NCBI RefSeq assembly: GCF_001969365.1
Contig: NZ_CP019312.1
Span: 1,116,001-1,180,000 of the forward strand
From: Tateyamaria omphalii
GTDB taxonomy: Bacteria; Pseudomonadota; Alphaproteobacteria; Rhodobacterales; Rhodobacteraceae
Direction: 5' to 3'
DNA: 64,000 nucleotides
Part shown: piece by piece, positions 26,040-34,776 of the stretch
Numbering within the stretch: the stretch's first letter is position 1
Layout: each line of letters starts with the position of its first letter
Notes under the pieces: model-generated
Database searches by the model: none
The model's input: the letters and a program-made list of their open reading frames with translations, nothing else
Told to the model about the DNA's origin: nothing
Program-made: the position numbers and the translations under genes

Positions 26040-26591
26040 TTACGCGTCTGCGGGGTCTGCGGGAACGAACGGGATCGACGAATGGTGCAGCACGATCTTG
26101 AGATCGCCGTCGTCCATTTGCTGGAGGCCGAAGCTGTATTCGACCTTGATCTCTGACCCATCGGTCGTGGTGAAGAAGTAGTTGCCCATCGCCATGGCTG
26201 TGTCGCCGCTGATCAGTGTGCCCTCGTTTTCCCAACGCACGTCGGTGTAGGGCGCGATGGCAAAGCCGCCGTCTTCCTCGATGCTGCCGCCGACGAAATA
26301 GGACAGCGCCTCGTCAAATGTGCCGCGGAACTGGTCTTCGCTTGCGAGGGTTGGTTTGAAGAGCACGTCCTCTTGGCCGTAGGCATAGAACGTCTCGATA
26401 TGTGTGCGCGCGGCGGCTTCGTAGTCGCCGCCATCGGTGTGGATCTGGCCGATGTTGACGATCCCTTCGCCCCAGGCGGTTTTGAAGGCGGTCACCTTTT
26501 CGGGCGTCAGGGCGGTTTTGTCAGCGGATCCGGCAAGGCCTGCGGTTGCGGCGATGGCGAGCGCGGAGGTGAGGGTCAGTGTCTTCAGCAT
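26040..26591 (-). CDS. Iota-class carbonic anhydrase-like protein (COG4337)
   Basis: A 183-residue protein with a Sec signal peptide (MLKTLTLTSALAIAATAGLAG) and an NTF2/CaMKII-association-type fold. Segments ALSYFVGG, MGNYFFTTTDG, VEYSFG and the C-terminal HHSSIPF match bacterial iota carbonic anhydrases as I remember them. The family hydrates CO2 to bicarbonate, in some members without bound metal. Export suggests a periplasmic role in bicarbonate supply or pH control. A LysR gene is divergent 113 bp away and may regulate it. The assignment is from motif memory; the alternative is a SnoaL-like protein. Confidence 0.75.
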   Translation of the reverse strand: MLKTLTLTSALAIAATAGLAGSADKTALTPEKVTAFKTAWGEGIVNIGQIHTDGGDYEAAARTHIETFYAYGQEDVLFKPTLASEDQFRGTFDEALSYFVGGSIEEDGGFAIAPYTDVRWENEGTLISGDTAMAMGNYFFTTTDGSEIKVEYSFGLQQMDDGDLKIVLHHSSIPFVPADPADA

Positions 26592-26704
26592 TGGGCTCTC
26601 CTTGGGTTGAGGGCGCCCGTTTTCGGGGCGCGATGACCTAGAGGTGGGCACCGGCGACCGATACTACCAATTGAAAGAAGTTCAGCCAGCCATAGCTTTT
26701 ATGC

Positions 26705-27649
26705 ATGGATCAACAAGCCTCCCGACGCCCCAGCCTGCGGCAGTTGCAGTATTTCGTGGCCGTGGCAGATCACGCCGCCTTTGGCCGTGCTGCGCGTGCC
26801 CTGGCTGTCAGCCAACCCAGCCTGTCCAAGCAGCTGGCCACCATGGAACATGCGTTGGGCGTGGTGTTGTTCGAGCGCACGTCACGCAAGGTCAGGCTGA
26901 CGGCGGTGGGTGAACGCCTGCTGCCGCGGGCGCGCGAGATCTTGAAGGAGATGCAGGATTTCACTGCCATCGCGCGGGGGGCCAGTGGACCGTTCGGCGA
27001 TAAACTTGCCATTGGTGTCCTGCCGTCCATTGGTGCCTATTTCATGCCCATCGCCAACCGTCGTCTGCACCAGCTGTACCCGCGCCTGCGTCTGGCTGTG
27101 CGCGAGGGGGCAACTGTGCAATTGCTTGATATGCTGCGGGAGGGGCGGCTCGACGCGGTGATCGGGTCGCCTGTGGCGGATCCGGATGTGTCCAGTGCGC
27201 CGCTCTTTTCCGAGACCTTGTGGGCGTGTGCTGCGGCGGACGATCCCTTGTCGGCCGCAGAGGGGCCGATCAAGCTGCCGGACTTGGCAGGCAAGCCGAT
27301 GTTGTCCCTAAGTTCAGAATTTCAGCTGGCCACGATTGTGGCGGGGCTGGCCCGCGAGGCAGGCACCCATATCAGCCGGGACTATCAGGGCGGCAGTCTG
27401 GATGCTGTTCGTCAGATGGCGGTCATGGGCGCGGGGGTGGCCGTTTTGCCGTCGCTATACGCGTTGGCCGAGGCGGTGCGGGACCCGGAATTCGTGGTGC
27501 GGCGCATTGATCACGCAGACGCGCGCCACGACATCGCGCTTTTGTGGCGCAAGACCTCTCCGCTTGAAGATGATTGCCTGCGACTGGCGGCGCATCTTGT
27601 GGAGGTCAAGCGCGAGATCGTCACCGCACGGCCGGATCGGTTTCGATAG
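26705..27649 (+). CDS. LysR family transcriptional regulator (OxyR-like subgroup)
   Basis: A 314-residue LysR protein. The DNA-binding part reads LRQLQYFVAVADHAAFGRAARALAVSQPSLSKQLATMEHALGVVLFERT. The effector domain has GVLPSIGAYFMP and GGSLDAVRQMAVMGAGVAVLPSLYA, typical of OxyR/HcaR-like members, but it lacks OxyR's paired redox cysteines (only one Cys, in the ETLWACAA region). Divergence from the carbonic anhydrase gene suggests control of that gene. Confidence 0.88.
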   Translation: MDQQASRRPSLRQLQYFVAVADHAAFGRAARALAVSQPSLSKQLATMEHALGVVLFERTSRKVRLTAVGERLLPRAREILKEMQDFTAIARGASGPFGDKLAIGVLPSIGAYFMPIANRRLHQLYPRLRLAVREGATVQLLDMLREGRLDAVIGSPVADPDVSSAPLFSETLWACAAADDPLSAAEGPIKLPDLAGKPMLSLSSEFQLATIVAGLAREAGTHISRDYQGGSLDAVRQMAVMGAGVAVLPSLYALAEAVRDPEFVVRRIDHADARHDIALLWRKTSPLEDDCLRLAAHLVEVKREIVTARPDRFR

Positions 27650-27706
27650 AGTGTTGGCTGCGGTAGCACTTGGCCCTTCGTCTTAACCAGTGTTGATTGA
27701 AACGCT

Positions 27707-27739
27707 GAAAAAATGGGCGCACCCGGTGTGGATGCGCCC
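27707..27739 (-). terminator. Rho-independent terminator of the 27767 gene
   Basis: Read on the minus strand, GGGCGCA pairs with TGCGCCC and is followed by ATTTTTTC. It lies 27 bp after the stop of the minus-strand small gene and can also stop LysR transcription. Confidence 0.8.
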
Positions 27740-27766
27740 GCCCTCCGTGAGTGTAGCAAAGGGTCG

Positions 27767-28072
27767 TCAGTACACCTTGACCTGTATCCCCGTGGCCAGG
27801 ATGCTGTGCTTGCCGAACTGTTGGCGGGTAGAGAACCGGTAACCGGGTGCGCCCCTGACCGATGATCGAGATGCGGGGCGGCTCAAGGCGGTGGCGCAAG
27901 CGCCTGCCCTGATGATGTGATCCGGTCTTCCGAAGACGGTGTCGATGCTGTTGATCAGGACGTAGACCGTCTTGGACAGGGGTGTGCTGCCGGGGACCCC
28001 GCCTTTCGCCTTGGGCGGGCGTGTGACCGCAGCTGAAATGCGCTGTATGTGATTGTCCCATCTGTTGGACAT
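27767..28072 (-). CDS. Hypothetical protein, 101 residues
   Basis: The protein begins MSNRWDNHIQRISAAVTRPPK, and carries SKTVYVLINSIDTVFGRPDHII and a basic Ser/Arg-rich C-terminal half. A perfect AGGAGG lies 7 nt before the ATG, and a good terminator follows, which supports expression. The theoretical pI is clearly basic. I recognise no domain. The longer open frame reaching 28276 has no start signal and is not used. Confidence 0.6.
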   Translation of the reverse strand: MSNRWDNHIQRISAAVTRPPKAKGGVPGSTPLSKTVYVLINSIDTVFGRPDHIIRAGACATALSRPASRSSVRGAPGYRFSTRQQFGKHSILATGIQVKVY

Positions 28073-28617
28073 GGTCACGCCTCCTGAAATGGTCTTCAAA
28101 AAAGTTTCGCGTCGGAACACAGGTTTAGCGTCGTGGCTTGCCCTTGCGTCAGCAAGCCCGGGAGCGTGAGGCTGGCGAAGCCTTGCCTGTGTGGCGGCGG
28201 GGCTTTGCCGAACTGTGCCTTTGTTGCGGGAAAATGGGTGGGCGCTTGGCATTTGATGCGCAAAGCGCCGCTGCAAAGATGGCAGTTGTGCCTGTTTATT
28301 GTGCAGACCGGGTGTTTGCCGGATCAGGTGGTCCGTGCGCAGGTGAGGCCAATGTGGATGTAATCGCGATGTGCACGCCGCCGCAATCTTGGCTGTCGCG
28401 CGACCTTTTTAACTCCAATTCGGTGGCTTTTGGTTGGTGTGGCAGGTTGGGTGGGATCCGCACCAGCGTCTGACAGCGTGTGGTTAACAGCGAAGGAACC
28501 GCGCCCAGTCGCCGACACCGGCGGGTTAAGATGAGGCGCAAACACTTGCCGTTTCACCCAATCCGCAACCGCATCGCAGGGGCTTGGCATTTGGGTGTCC
28601 GCGCGGCATGAGGGGCC
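28073..28617. other. 545-bp region without a recognisable gene
   Basis: The region between the 101-residue gene and tgt holds only open frames of low-quality composition (such as 28138-28473) that lack ribosome binding sites. The promoters of both flanking genes must lie here. No riboswitch or tRNA fold was seen. CTTTTTAACTCC near 28406 is the only T-rich tract. A small RNA cannot be excluded. Confidence 0.5.
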
Positions 28618-29745
28618 ATGAGTAGCTTTTCCTTTGATCTTCAAGCCACGGACGGCCGCGCGCGCACGGGCGTGATTTCGACCCCGCGGGGAGAGATCCG
28701 CACGCCCGCCTTCATGCCTGTCGGCACCGCTGCGACCGTCAAGGCGATGATGCCGGACAGCGTGCGCGCCACGGGCGCGGATGTCCTGCTGGGCAACACG
28801 TATCACCTGATGCTGCGCCCGACGGCGGAACGCATTGACCGCTTGGGCGGGTTGCATCGGTTCATGAACTGGGACCGGCCCATTCTGACCGACAGCGGCG
28901 GGTTTCAGGTGATGAGCCTGGCGGGTCTGCGCAAGCTGACCGAGGAGGGCGTGACTTTCAAATCCCACATTGACGGATCCAAACATGCGCTGACGCCTGA
29001 GCGGTCGATGGAGATCCAGCGCCTCTTGGGCTCGGACATCGTGATGTGTTTTGACGAGTGCCCCGCGCTGCCTGCCGACCGGGACCGTATTGCCGAGAGC
29101 ATGCGCCTGTCGATGCGTTGGGCGCGGCGGTCGCGCGATGCCTTTGGTGACAGGCCGGGCCATGCGCTGTTTGGCATCCAGCAGGGCGGGCTTGAGCAGG
29201 ATTTGCGGGAGGAGAGTGCCGAGGCGTTGAAGGAGATCGGGTTCGAAGGCTATGCCGTGGGTGGTCTGGCCGTGGGCGAGGGGCAGGAGGCGATGTTCAG
29301 TTGTCTGGATTATGCGCCCGAGCAGCTGCCCGGGGACAAGCCGCGCTACTTGATGGGCGTGGGCAAGCCCGATGATATCGTGGGTGCCGTTGCGCGCGGC
29401 ATAGACATGATGGATTGCGTTCTGCCGTCGCGGTCGGGGCGCACGGGGCAGGTGTTCACCCGCCGCGGTGTTGTGAACATCAAGAACGCCCGCCATTCCG
29501 ATGATCCGCGCCCCCTGGACGAGTATTGCACCTGTCCAGCCTGTTCCAACTATTCGCGGGCGTATCTGCATCATGTGTTCCGGGCGCAGGAAATGATCTC
29601 GGGAATGCTGCTGACCTGGCATAATCTGCATTACTATCAGGAAATTATGCAGGGGATGCGCGACGCGATCGCGGCAGACACCTTCGACACATGGCAAAAG
29701 GTGTTTCATGCAACCCGGGCGCAGGGGGATATAGACCCGCTATAG
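28618..29745 (+). CDS. tgt: tRNA-guanine (queuine) transglycosylase
   Basis: A 375-residue TIM-barrel enzyme that exchanges guanine 34 of GUN-anticodon tRNAs for preQ1. [11 protein letters not shown] holds the catalytic substrate loop, FDECPALP the nucleophile region, and [16 protein letters not shown] the zinc site. Substrates include the tRNA-Asp(GTC) genes at 38.4 kb in this window. ATG 28618 follows GAGGGGCC. The usual queA partner is not adjacent. Confidence 0.95.
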   Translation: MSSFSFDLQATDGRARTGVISTPRGEIRTPAFMPVGTAATVKAMMPDSVRATGADVLLGNTYHLMLRPTAERIDRLGGLHRFMNWDRPILTDSGGFQVMSLAGLRKLTEEGVTFKSHIDGSKHALTPERSMEIQRLLGSDIVMCFDECPALPADRDRIAESMRLSMRWARRSRDAFGDRPGHALFGIQQGGLEQDLREESAEALKEIGFEGYAVGGLAVGEGQEAMFSCLDYAPEQLPGDKPRYLMGVGKPDDIVGAVARGIDMMDCVLPSRSGRTGQVFTRRGVVNIKNARHSDDPRPLDEYCTCPACSNYSRAYLHHVFRAQEMISGMLLTWHNLHYYQEIMQGMRDAIAADTFDTWQKVFHATRAQGDIDPL

Positions 29746-29805
29746 CACTGCGTCAGAGCGCAGGGTCTTGAAATATTTGAGCCCATTGGAATTGAGAGGT
29801 GCGTC

Positions 29806-30493
29806 ATGATCTTGAAACGAGTGCTGTTAAAGCTGGGCGATGCGTTCGGGCGGCCCCGCGCCGAAGCGCCCTGGCTGGATATGTTGAAAAGCGGCGTGTT
29901 TCCTATGGGCCACGAAGAGGCGTTCAAGTATACGTCGGGCCAGATCCCGATCCCCAACGAAGTGTTGCGCCAAACGGCCAGCCGGCCTGACCTTGGTGGG
30001 TTTCACTTCATCGGTTAAAGCTGGTCCGTGGTTGTTTCACAGCTTTTGCAGGGCCTGCCGGGGTCGCGCTTCAACGTACTGGATGTCGGATGGCGTGTTG
30101 GAAAGACGGCGCGTTTCCTGACTCTTGATCCCCGGATCAACTATATCGGCTTCGACATCTTCAAACCGGCCATCGACTGGGCGAACGATGCCTTTTCGCC
30201 GGTTGTGGGCAAGCGGTTTTAGTTCATGCATGTCGAAGGCATTTCGAAATTCTACAACCCTAGCGGCACGACCCCCGTGACCGAGTACCAGTTTCCCGCT
30301 GACGATGAGACTGTTGATCTGGCGCTTTACGCGATCAAGGAGGTGCCGAGAGATCAGGCGGACGAACCGATGAGGGGCACGCGAGATGAGCCGAGACTTC
30401 TTTGTGCAATGCGAACGGGACGAAGGACTGGAGCTGTATGATCAGGGGCGCGATATCTGCGGCCAGCGCGCGGTCATTCTGCGCAAGGCCTGA
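29806..30493 (+). pseudogene. Decayed class I SAM-dependent methyltransferase
   Basis: One frame encodes recognisable methyltransferase sequence broken by TAA at 30016 and TAG at 30220: GGFHFIG*SW, then VLDVGWRVGKTARFL (normally VLDVGCGVG), YIGFDIFKPAIDWAN, and GKRF*FMHVEGISKFYNP. After about 30340 the frame is lost and a long internal stretch is missing. The C-terminus (DICGQRAVILRKA) survives in another frame from 30386 to 30493. Two nonsense mutations, a frameshift and a deletion make this a pseudogene. Its start still has GAGAGG before ATG 29806. Confidence 0.8.
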
Positions 30494-30591
30494 CTGCCGG
30501 GACGGCAGGTCAGGGTCAGGAATACCCCCATCGTGCGGTAGGTGTTGCGCTGCTATTGTCACTTCAGTCACGCACCCTGGGGGGGACCGCC

Positions 30592-30660
30592 ATGCAATTT
30601 GCCGTGTTTTCGTTTGTCTGGTTTTCAGTATCTGCTTTGGCGGTCTTCACTCTGGTATGA
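30592..30660 (+). CDS. Possible 22-residue single-helix microprotein
   Basis: MQFAVFSFVWFSVSALAVFT plus two residues would form one transmembrane helix. A GGGGGGGA stretch lies a few bases before the ATG. It is free-standing between the pseudogene and DUF4149 gene. With no homology check possible, it could be chance. Confidence 0.3.
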   Translation: MQFAVFSFVWFSVSALAVFTLV

Positions 30661-30710
30661 GTGACGGGGTTGGTGCGCTTCGTGCGCGCCAGCCCTCGGT
30701 CCGGCCGAAG

Positions 30711-31103
30711 TCAGGCCGCAATCAGCGCCAGCGCCCATCCCGCCATGCCGATCTGTGCAAGTTGGATGACGACGCTCAGCCCATGCAGCATCTTGAACCT
30801 CCCGGCATTTCCCGCGTCGGTCGCCGCGTTGATCTGGAGCATCAGCATTTGGCGCGCATAGGCCGTGCTGAGTGCAATGCCGATCAGCAGCCAGGCGGCC
30901 AATGTGCTGACGGTGTAGGCGACCGCCCCCGTTACGGCAGCCGTGCCGATCACCCAGAGGTAATAGTGCGGGAATGTGTTGCGGATGCCGCGCCGCGCGT
31001 CGTCCGGGCCGTAAACGGCAAAGAGCACAGCGGCAAATCCGAAGGAAAACAGGGTCATCCCGCCAAAAAGCAGGGCAGCGAGCAGCAAGGCGAGCGTGGT
31101 CAT
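30711..31103 (-). CDS. DUF4149-like integral membrane protein
   Basis: A 130-residue protein with four hydrophobic segments (LALLLAALLFGGMTLFSFGFAAVLF, YYLWVIGTAAVTGAVAY, LAAWLLIGIALSTAYA, VVIQLAQIGMAGWALALIA). The FPHYYLW motif between helices one and two matches TMEM205/DUF4149 proteins. Function is unknown. AGGAGG lies before the start at 31103. Confidence 0.75.
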   Translation of the reverse strand: MTTLALLLAALLFGGMTLFSFGFAAVLFAVYGPDDARRGIRNTFPHYYLWVIGTAAVTGAVAYTVSTLAAWLLIGIALSTAYARQMLMLQINAATDAGNAGRFKMLHGLSVVIQLAQIGMAGWALALIAA

Positions 31104-31420
31104 GTGTCAAATCCTCCTGAGCGGTGGCACTTAGGCCGTCTGCCCATGGATCAAGCAGGTTTGATCCGCGCAGATTGCCGCATGATGTTTGCGCATACCC
31201 GCTATCTTGATGTTTTTTCGTGTCTGACCACGACAATTTGTGCCAAAAAACTGGGGACAGTTTGCCCGGCCCCATTGCACCCTTGCCCCACCCGCGTCAG
31301 GATGCACCTTGAAACCCATGGGCCGCGATCACAGATCAAGCAGTCCGACACACGGAGACAGCCATTGGTTGCCGCAAAGCGGGACTGCGCTGTCTTGCCA
31401 ATGATAAGGAACTTTTGAGC
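31104..31420. other. 317-bp divergent intergenic region before lon
   Basis: It must carry promoters for the DUF4149 gene and lon. The only structure found is GGATCAA-N6-TTGATCC at 31148-31167, an inverted repeat near the DUF4149 start. I found no convincing heat-shock promoter for lon. Confidence 0.5.
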
Positions 31421-33829
31421 ATGCAAGAGCCACTCAACGCCTCTTACCCGGTGCTGCCGTTGCGCGATATCGTGGTCTTCCCCCACATGATCGTGCCGCT
31501 TTTTGTGGGCCGCGACAAATCTGTCCGTGCGCTGGAAGAGGTCATGGCCGACGACAAGCAGATCCTGCTGTCAAGCCAGGTCGACCCGTCCGAGGATGAT
31601 CCCGAAGCCACCGGCATCTACAAGGCCGGCGTGCTGGCCAATGTGCTGCAACTGCTGAAGCTGCCCGATGGCACCGTGAAGGTGCTGGTCGAGGGGCAGG
31701 CGCGGGTGCGCATCACCGAATATCTGGACAACGACAATTTCTTTGAGGCGCGTGCCGAGTATCTGACCGAGATGCCGGGCGATATCGCCACGACCGAGGC
31801 GCTGTTGCGGTCCGTCGCCGACGAGTTCGAGCGCTATGCCAAGGTCAAGAAGAACATCCCCGAAGAGGCGCTGGCCGCCGTGGGGGAGACAACCGAGCCT
31901 GCGAAGCTGGCCGATCTGGTGGCCGGGCATCTGGGCATCGAAGTTGACCAGAAACAGGACCTGCTTGAGACGCTGGCGGTGAGCGAGCGACTTGAGAAGG
32001 TCTATGGCCTGATGCAGGGCGAGATGTCTGTCTTGCAGGTCGAAAAGAAGATCAAGACCCGCGTGAAGTCCCAGATGGAGCGGACGCAACGCGAATACTA
32101 CCTCAACGAACAGATGAAGGCGATCCAGCAAGAGCTGGGCGACGGCGAGGACGGCAAGAACGAAGTTGCTGAACTTGAAGCGAAAATCGCCGAGACCAAG
32201 CTGTCGAAAGAGGCGCGCGAGAAGGCGGAAGCAGAGCTGAAAAAGCTCAAGAACATGTCGCCGATGAGCGCCGAAGCCACGGTTGTGCGCAACTATCTGG
32301 ACTGGATGCTGTCGATCCCGTGGGGCGTGAAATCCCGCGTGAAGAAAGATCTTGGTCGCGCGCAGAAGGTGCTGGATGACGACCATTATGGCCTTGAGAA
32401 GGTCAAGGAGCGGATCGTCGAGTATCTGGCGGTGCAGCAGCGTTCGAAGAAGATGAAGGGCCCGATCATGTGTCTGGTTGGCCCTCCCGGTGTGGGCAAA
32501 ACGTCGCTTGGGAAATCGGTTGCCAAGGCCACGGGACGTGAGTTTATCCGTATCTCGCTTGGCGGCGTGCGCGACGAAAGCGAAATTCGCGGGCACCGTC
32601 GAACCTATATCGGGTCCATGCCTGGCAAGATCATTCAGGCGCTGAAAAAGGCCAAGACGACGAACCCGCTGATCCTGCTGGATGAGATCGACAAGATGGG
32701 GCAGGATTTCCGCGGCGACCCGGCGTCGGCCATGCTTGAGGTGTTGGACCCGGAGCAGAATGGCACGTTTGTGGACCACTATCTGGAGGTGGAATACGAC
32801 CTGTCGAATGTGATGTTCCTGACCACGTCGAACTCGTACAACATGCCGGGCCCACTTTTGGATCGGATGGAGATCATTCCGCTCGCGGGTTACACGGAAG
32901 ATGAAAAGCGCGAGATTGCCAAGCAGCATCTCATTGCCAAGCAGGTCAAAAACCACGGTCTGAAGGGCAAGGAGTTCGAACTGCAGGACGATGCGCTGTC
33001 CGACATCATCCGGTACTACACCCGCGAGGCGGGCGTGCGGAATCTGGAGCGCGAGATTGCCAAGGTGGCGCGGAAATCGCTGACCAAGATCATCAAGAAA
33101 GAGGTTGAAGAGGTCGCTGTAACCTCAGAAAATCTCGACGATTTTCTTGGGGTTCGCAAGCATCGTTATGGTCTTGCGGAACAGGATGATCAGATTGGTG
33201 TCGTGACCGGATTGGCATGGACGTCGGTAGGTGGCGACCTGCTGCATATCGAGGCGCTGAAGCTGCCGGGCAAGGGTCGGATGAAGACCACCGGCAAGCT
33301 GGGTGATGTGATGAAGGAATCCATCGACGCGGCCAGTTCCTATGTCCGGTCGATCAGTCCGGAGATCGGGGTAAAGCCGCCGCTCTTTGACAAGACCGAT
33401 ATCCACGTGCACGTCCCCGATGGGGCGACGCCCAAAGACGGACCCAGCGCAGGTCTGGCCATGGTGACGTCCATCGTGTCGGTGCTGACCGGTATTCCGG
33501 TGCGCAAAGACATCGCGATGACGGGCGAGGTGAGCTTGCGTGGGAACGCGATGCCCATCGGTGGTCTGAAAGAGAAGCTGCTGGCGGCGCTGCGCGGCGG
33601 GATCAAGACCGTTCTCATTCCTGAAGAGAACGAGAAGGATCTGGCCGATATTCCTGACAACGTGAAAGAGGGGTTGGAGATCATTCCTGTCGAACACGTG
33701 AGAGAGGTGCTGAAGCGTGCACTGGTGTCGAAACCGGATGCCATCGAGTGGGACGAGGCGGCCGAGGAAGCAGCAGCTGCTGCAGCGGCGGCGGCGCGAG
33801 ACACGGGCACCGGCGCCACGGCGCACTAA
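31421..33829 (+). CDS. lon: ATP-dependent Lon protease
   Basis: An 802-residue Lon. Residues 10-210 form the LON N-terminal substrate domain (LPLRDIVVFPHMIVPLFVGR). The AAA+ part has Walker A GPPGVGKTSLGKS and Walker B LILLDEIDKM. The protease part has the catalytic Ser in PKDGPSAGLAM and Lys in GGLKEKLLAALRGG. It degrades misfolded and regulatory proteins in the cytoplasm. AAGGAA lies 10 nt before ATG 31421; TTG 31415 is a weaker alternative. The Ala-rich tail (AAEEAAAAAAAAA) is unusual in length. Confidence 0.96.
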   Translation: MQEPLNASYPVLPLRDIVVFPHMIVPLFVGRDKSVRALEEVMADDKQILLSSQVDPSEDDPEATGIYKAGVLANVLQLLKLPDGTVKVLVEGQARVRITEYLDNDNFFEARAEYLTEMPGDIATTEALLRSVADEFERYAKVKKNIPEEALAAVGETTEPAKLADLVAGHLGIEVDQKQDLLETLAVSERLEKVYGLMQGEMSVLQVEKKIKTRVKSQMERTQREYYLNEQMKAIQQELGDGEDGKNEVAELEAKIAETKLSKEAREKAEAELKKLKNMSPMSAEATVVRNYLDWMLSIPWGVKSRVKKDLGRAQKVLDDDHYGLEKVKERIVEYLAVQQRSKKMKGPIMCLVGPPGVGKTSLGKSVAKATGREFIRISLGGVRDESEIRGHRRTYIGSMPGKIIQALKKAKTTNPLILLDEIDKMGQDFRGDPASAMLEVLDPEQNGTFVDHYLEVEYDLSNVMFLTTSNSYNMPGPLLDRMEIIPLAGYTEDEKREIAKQHLIAKQVKNHGLKGKEFELQDDALSDIIRYYTREAGVRNLEREIAKVARKSLTKIIKKEVEEVAVTSENLDDFLGVRKHRYGLAEQDDQIGVVTGLAWTSVGGDLLHIEALKLPGKGRMKTTGKLGDVMKESIDAASSYVRSISPEIGVKPPLFDKTDIHVHVPDGATPKDGPSAGLAMVTSIVSVLTGIPVRKDIAMTGEVSLRGNAMPIGGLKEKLLAALRGGIKTVLIPEENEKDLADIPDNVKEGLEIIPVEHVREVLKRALVSKPDAIEWDEAAEEAAAAAAAAARDTGTGATAH

Positions 33830-33850
33830 GCGATAGATCACTCACACAGA

Positions 33851-33884
33851 AAGGCGCGCAAGCCGGTGCTTGCGCGCCTTTTTT
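33851..33884 (+). terminator. Rho-independent terminator of lon
   Basis: AAGGCGCGCAAGC pairs perfectly with GCTTGCGCGCCTT around CGGT, followed by TTTT. This is the best terminator in the window. Confidence 0.95.
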
Positions 33885-34020
33885 ACGATCTGGTTGCAAA
33901 GGCAATGGGCGGTACCGTGTCAAAGCAGCACCAAATGGCGACTGAATTTCACGGTTGTGGAACCAGCAAGAGTTTCAAGTTAAGGTCAACGCCAAGCAGT
34001 CCAACGACATGAGGCCGAAA

Positions 34021-34485
34021 ATGGCAACCCGCACCACGAAATCCACGACCAAGACGACAGGCACCAGCACGCGCAAGCCGCGTGCGACGTCGACGACAAC
34101 CAAGACGGCGGCGAAATCCCCGACATCCACCACCAGAACGACAACCACGTCCAAAACGACGGTTGTTGTCGATGCGCCGACGCCGGTCGTGTCCGGGCCG
34201 ATGATGCGCAAGAAGGAATTGGTCGAGGCGGTTGTCGCGCGCAGCGGTTTGAAGAAAAAAGACGTCAAACCGGCGGTCGAGGCGACCCTGGCGGTGCTGG
34301 GGGATGCATTGAAAGAGGGGCGCACGCTGAACCTGGAACCCATGGGCAAGGTCAAGATCAACCGCGAAAAGATGCTGGCATCAGGCCGCATGATGGTCGC
34401 GCGCATTCGCCAACGTGATCCACAGCCCCATGATGCAACAGAGGCGACGGACACCGCAGCGTCGCCAGACACCAGCGCGGAATAG
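34021..34485 (+). CDS. HU-family DNA-binding protein with long Lys/Thr-rich N-terminal tail
   Basis: A 154-residue protein. Residues 1-50 are a Thr, Ser, Lys and Arg-rich tail without hydrophobic residues (MATRTTKSTTKTTGTSTRK...). Residues about 60-135 are an HU/IHF fold (KKELVEAVVARSGLKKKDVKPAVEATLAVL...PMGKVKINREK). The C-terminus is acidic and Thr-rich. HU is normally about 90 residues; the tail recalls eukaryotic H1-like tails. It would bind DNA without sequence preference. ATG 34021 follows GAGG; ATG 34009 is an alternative. Confidence 0.88.
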   Translation: MATRTTKSTTKTTGTSTRKPRATSTTTKTAAKSPTSTTRTTTTSKTTVVVDAPTPVVSGPMMRKKELVEAVVARSGLKKKDVKPAVEATLAVLGDALKEGRTLNLEPMGKVKINREKMLASGRMMVARIRQRDPQPHDATEATDTAASPDTSAE

Positions 34486-34541
34486 TTTTTGGCGCAGCGC
34501 TCTTGCATGGTCCTGCGCCATTGGCTAAGACGCGCAAGCTT

Positions 34542-34616
34542 GGGTGATTAGCTCAGTGGTAGAGCGCTTCGTTCACATCGAAGATGTCAGGAGTTCGAAT
34601 CTCTTATCACCCACCA
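34542..34616 (+). tRNA. tRNA-Val (CAC)
   Basis: A full cloverleaf of 75 nt: acceptor GGGTGAT/ATCACCC, D arm GCTC/GAGC, anticodon stem CTTCG/CGAAG with loop TTCACAT (CAC), T loop TTCGAAT, encoded CCA. The anticodon reads GUG. Confidence 0.95.
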
Positions 34617-34696
34617 TTTACACCTGCCGTGCTGCATGACACCGGGCCGAGTTTTGTGAGCCTGACCGACGCGCGCCGCCTCTGGCGGCACTCTGG

Positions 34697-34727
34697 GTCA
34701 GGAGTTCAACTCTCTTATCACCCACCA
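34697..34727 (+). repeat. Partial duplicate of the 3' end of tRNA-Val
   Basis: A 31-nt copy of the T arm, 3' acceptor strand and CCA of the tRNA-Val(CAC) gene at 34586-34616 with two mismatches, 81 bp downstream of it. The 5' half is missing. Such 3' tRNA duplicates arise by integrase-mediated insertion or by loss of a tandem tRNA; either way it cannot be a functional tRNA. Confidence 0.85.
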
Positions 34728-34728
34728 T

Positions 34729-34756
34729 CCAAAGCACACTGCGCAGTGTGCTTTGG
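34729..34756. terminator. Perfect 28-bp palindrome after the tRNA fragment
   Basis: CCAAAGCACACTGC is followed directly by its own complement, and then TCGTTTC. It starts 1 bp after the fragment's CCA and ends 20 bp before the phosphatase start. A terminator of tRNA transcription is likely. Confidence 0.7.
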
Positions 34757-34776
34757 TCGTTTCAGGGGACTTGATC

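Noticed and set aside
28133..28473. Plus-strand frames before tgt
   Set aside because: No ribosome binding site, poor composition and no recognisable motif.
31290..31420. Heat-shock (RpoH) promoter for lon
   Set aside because: CTTGAAA occurs at 31309 but no matching -10 element lies at an acceptable distance.
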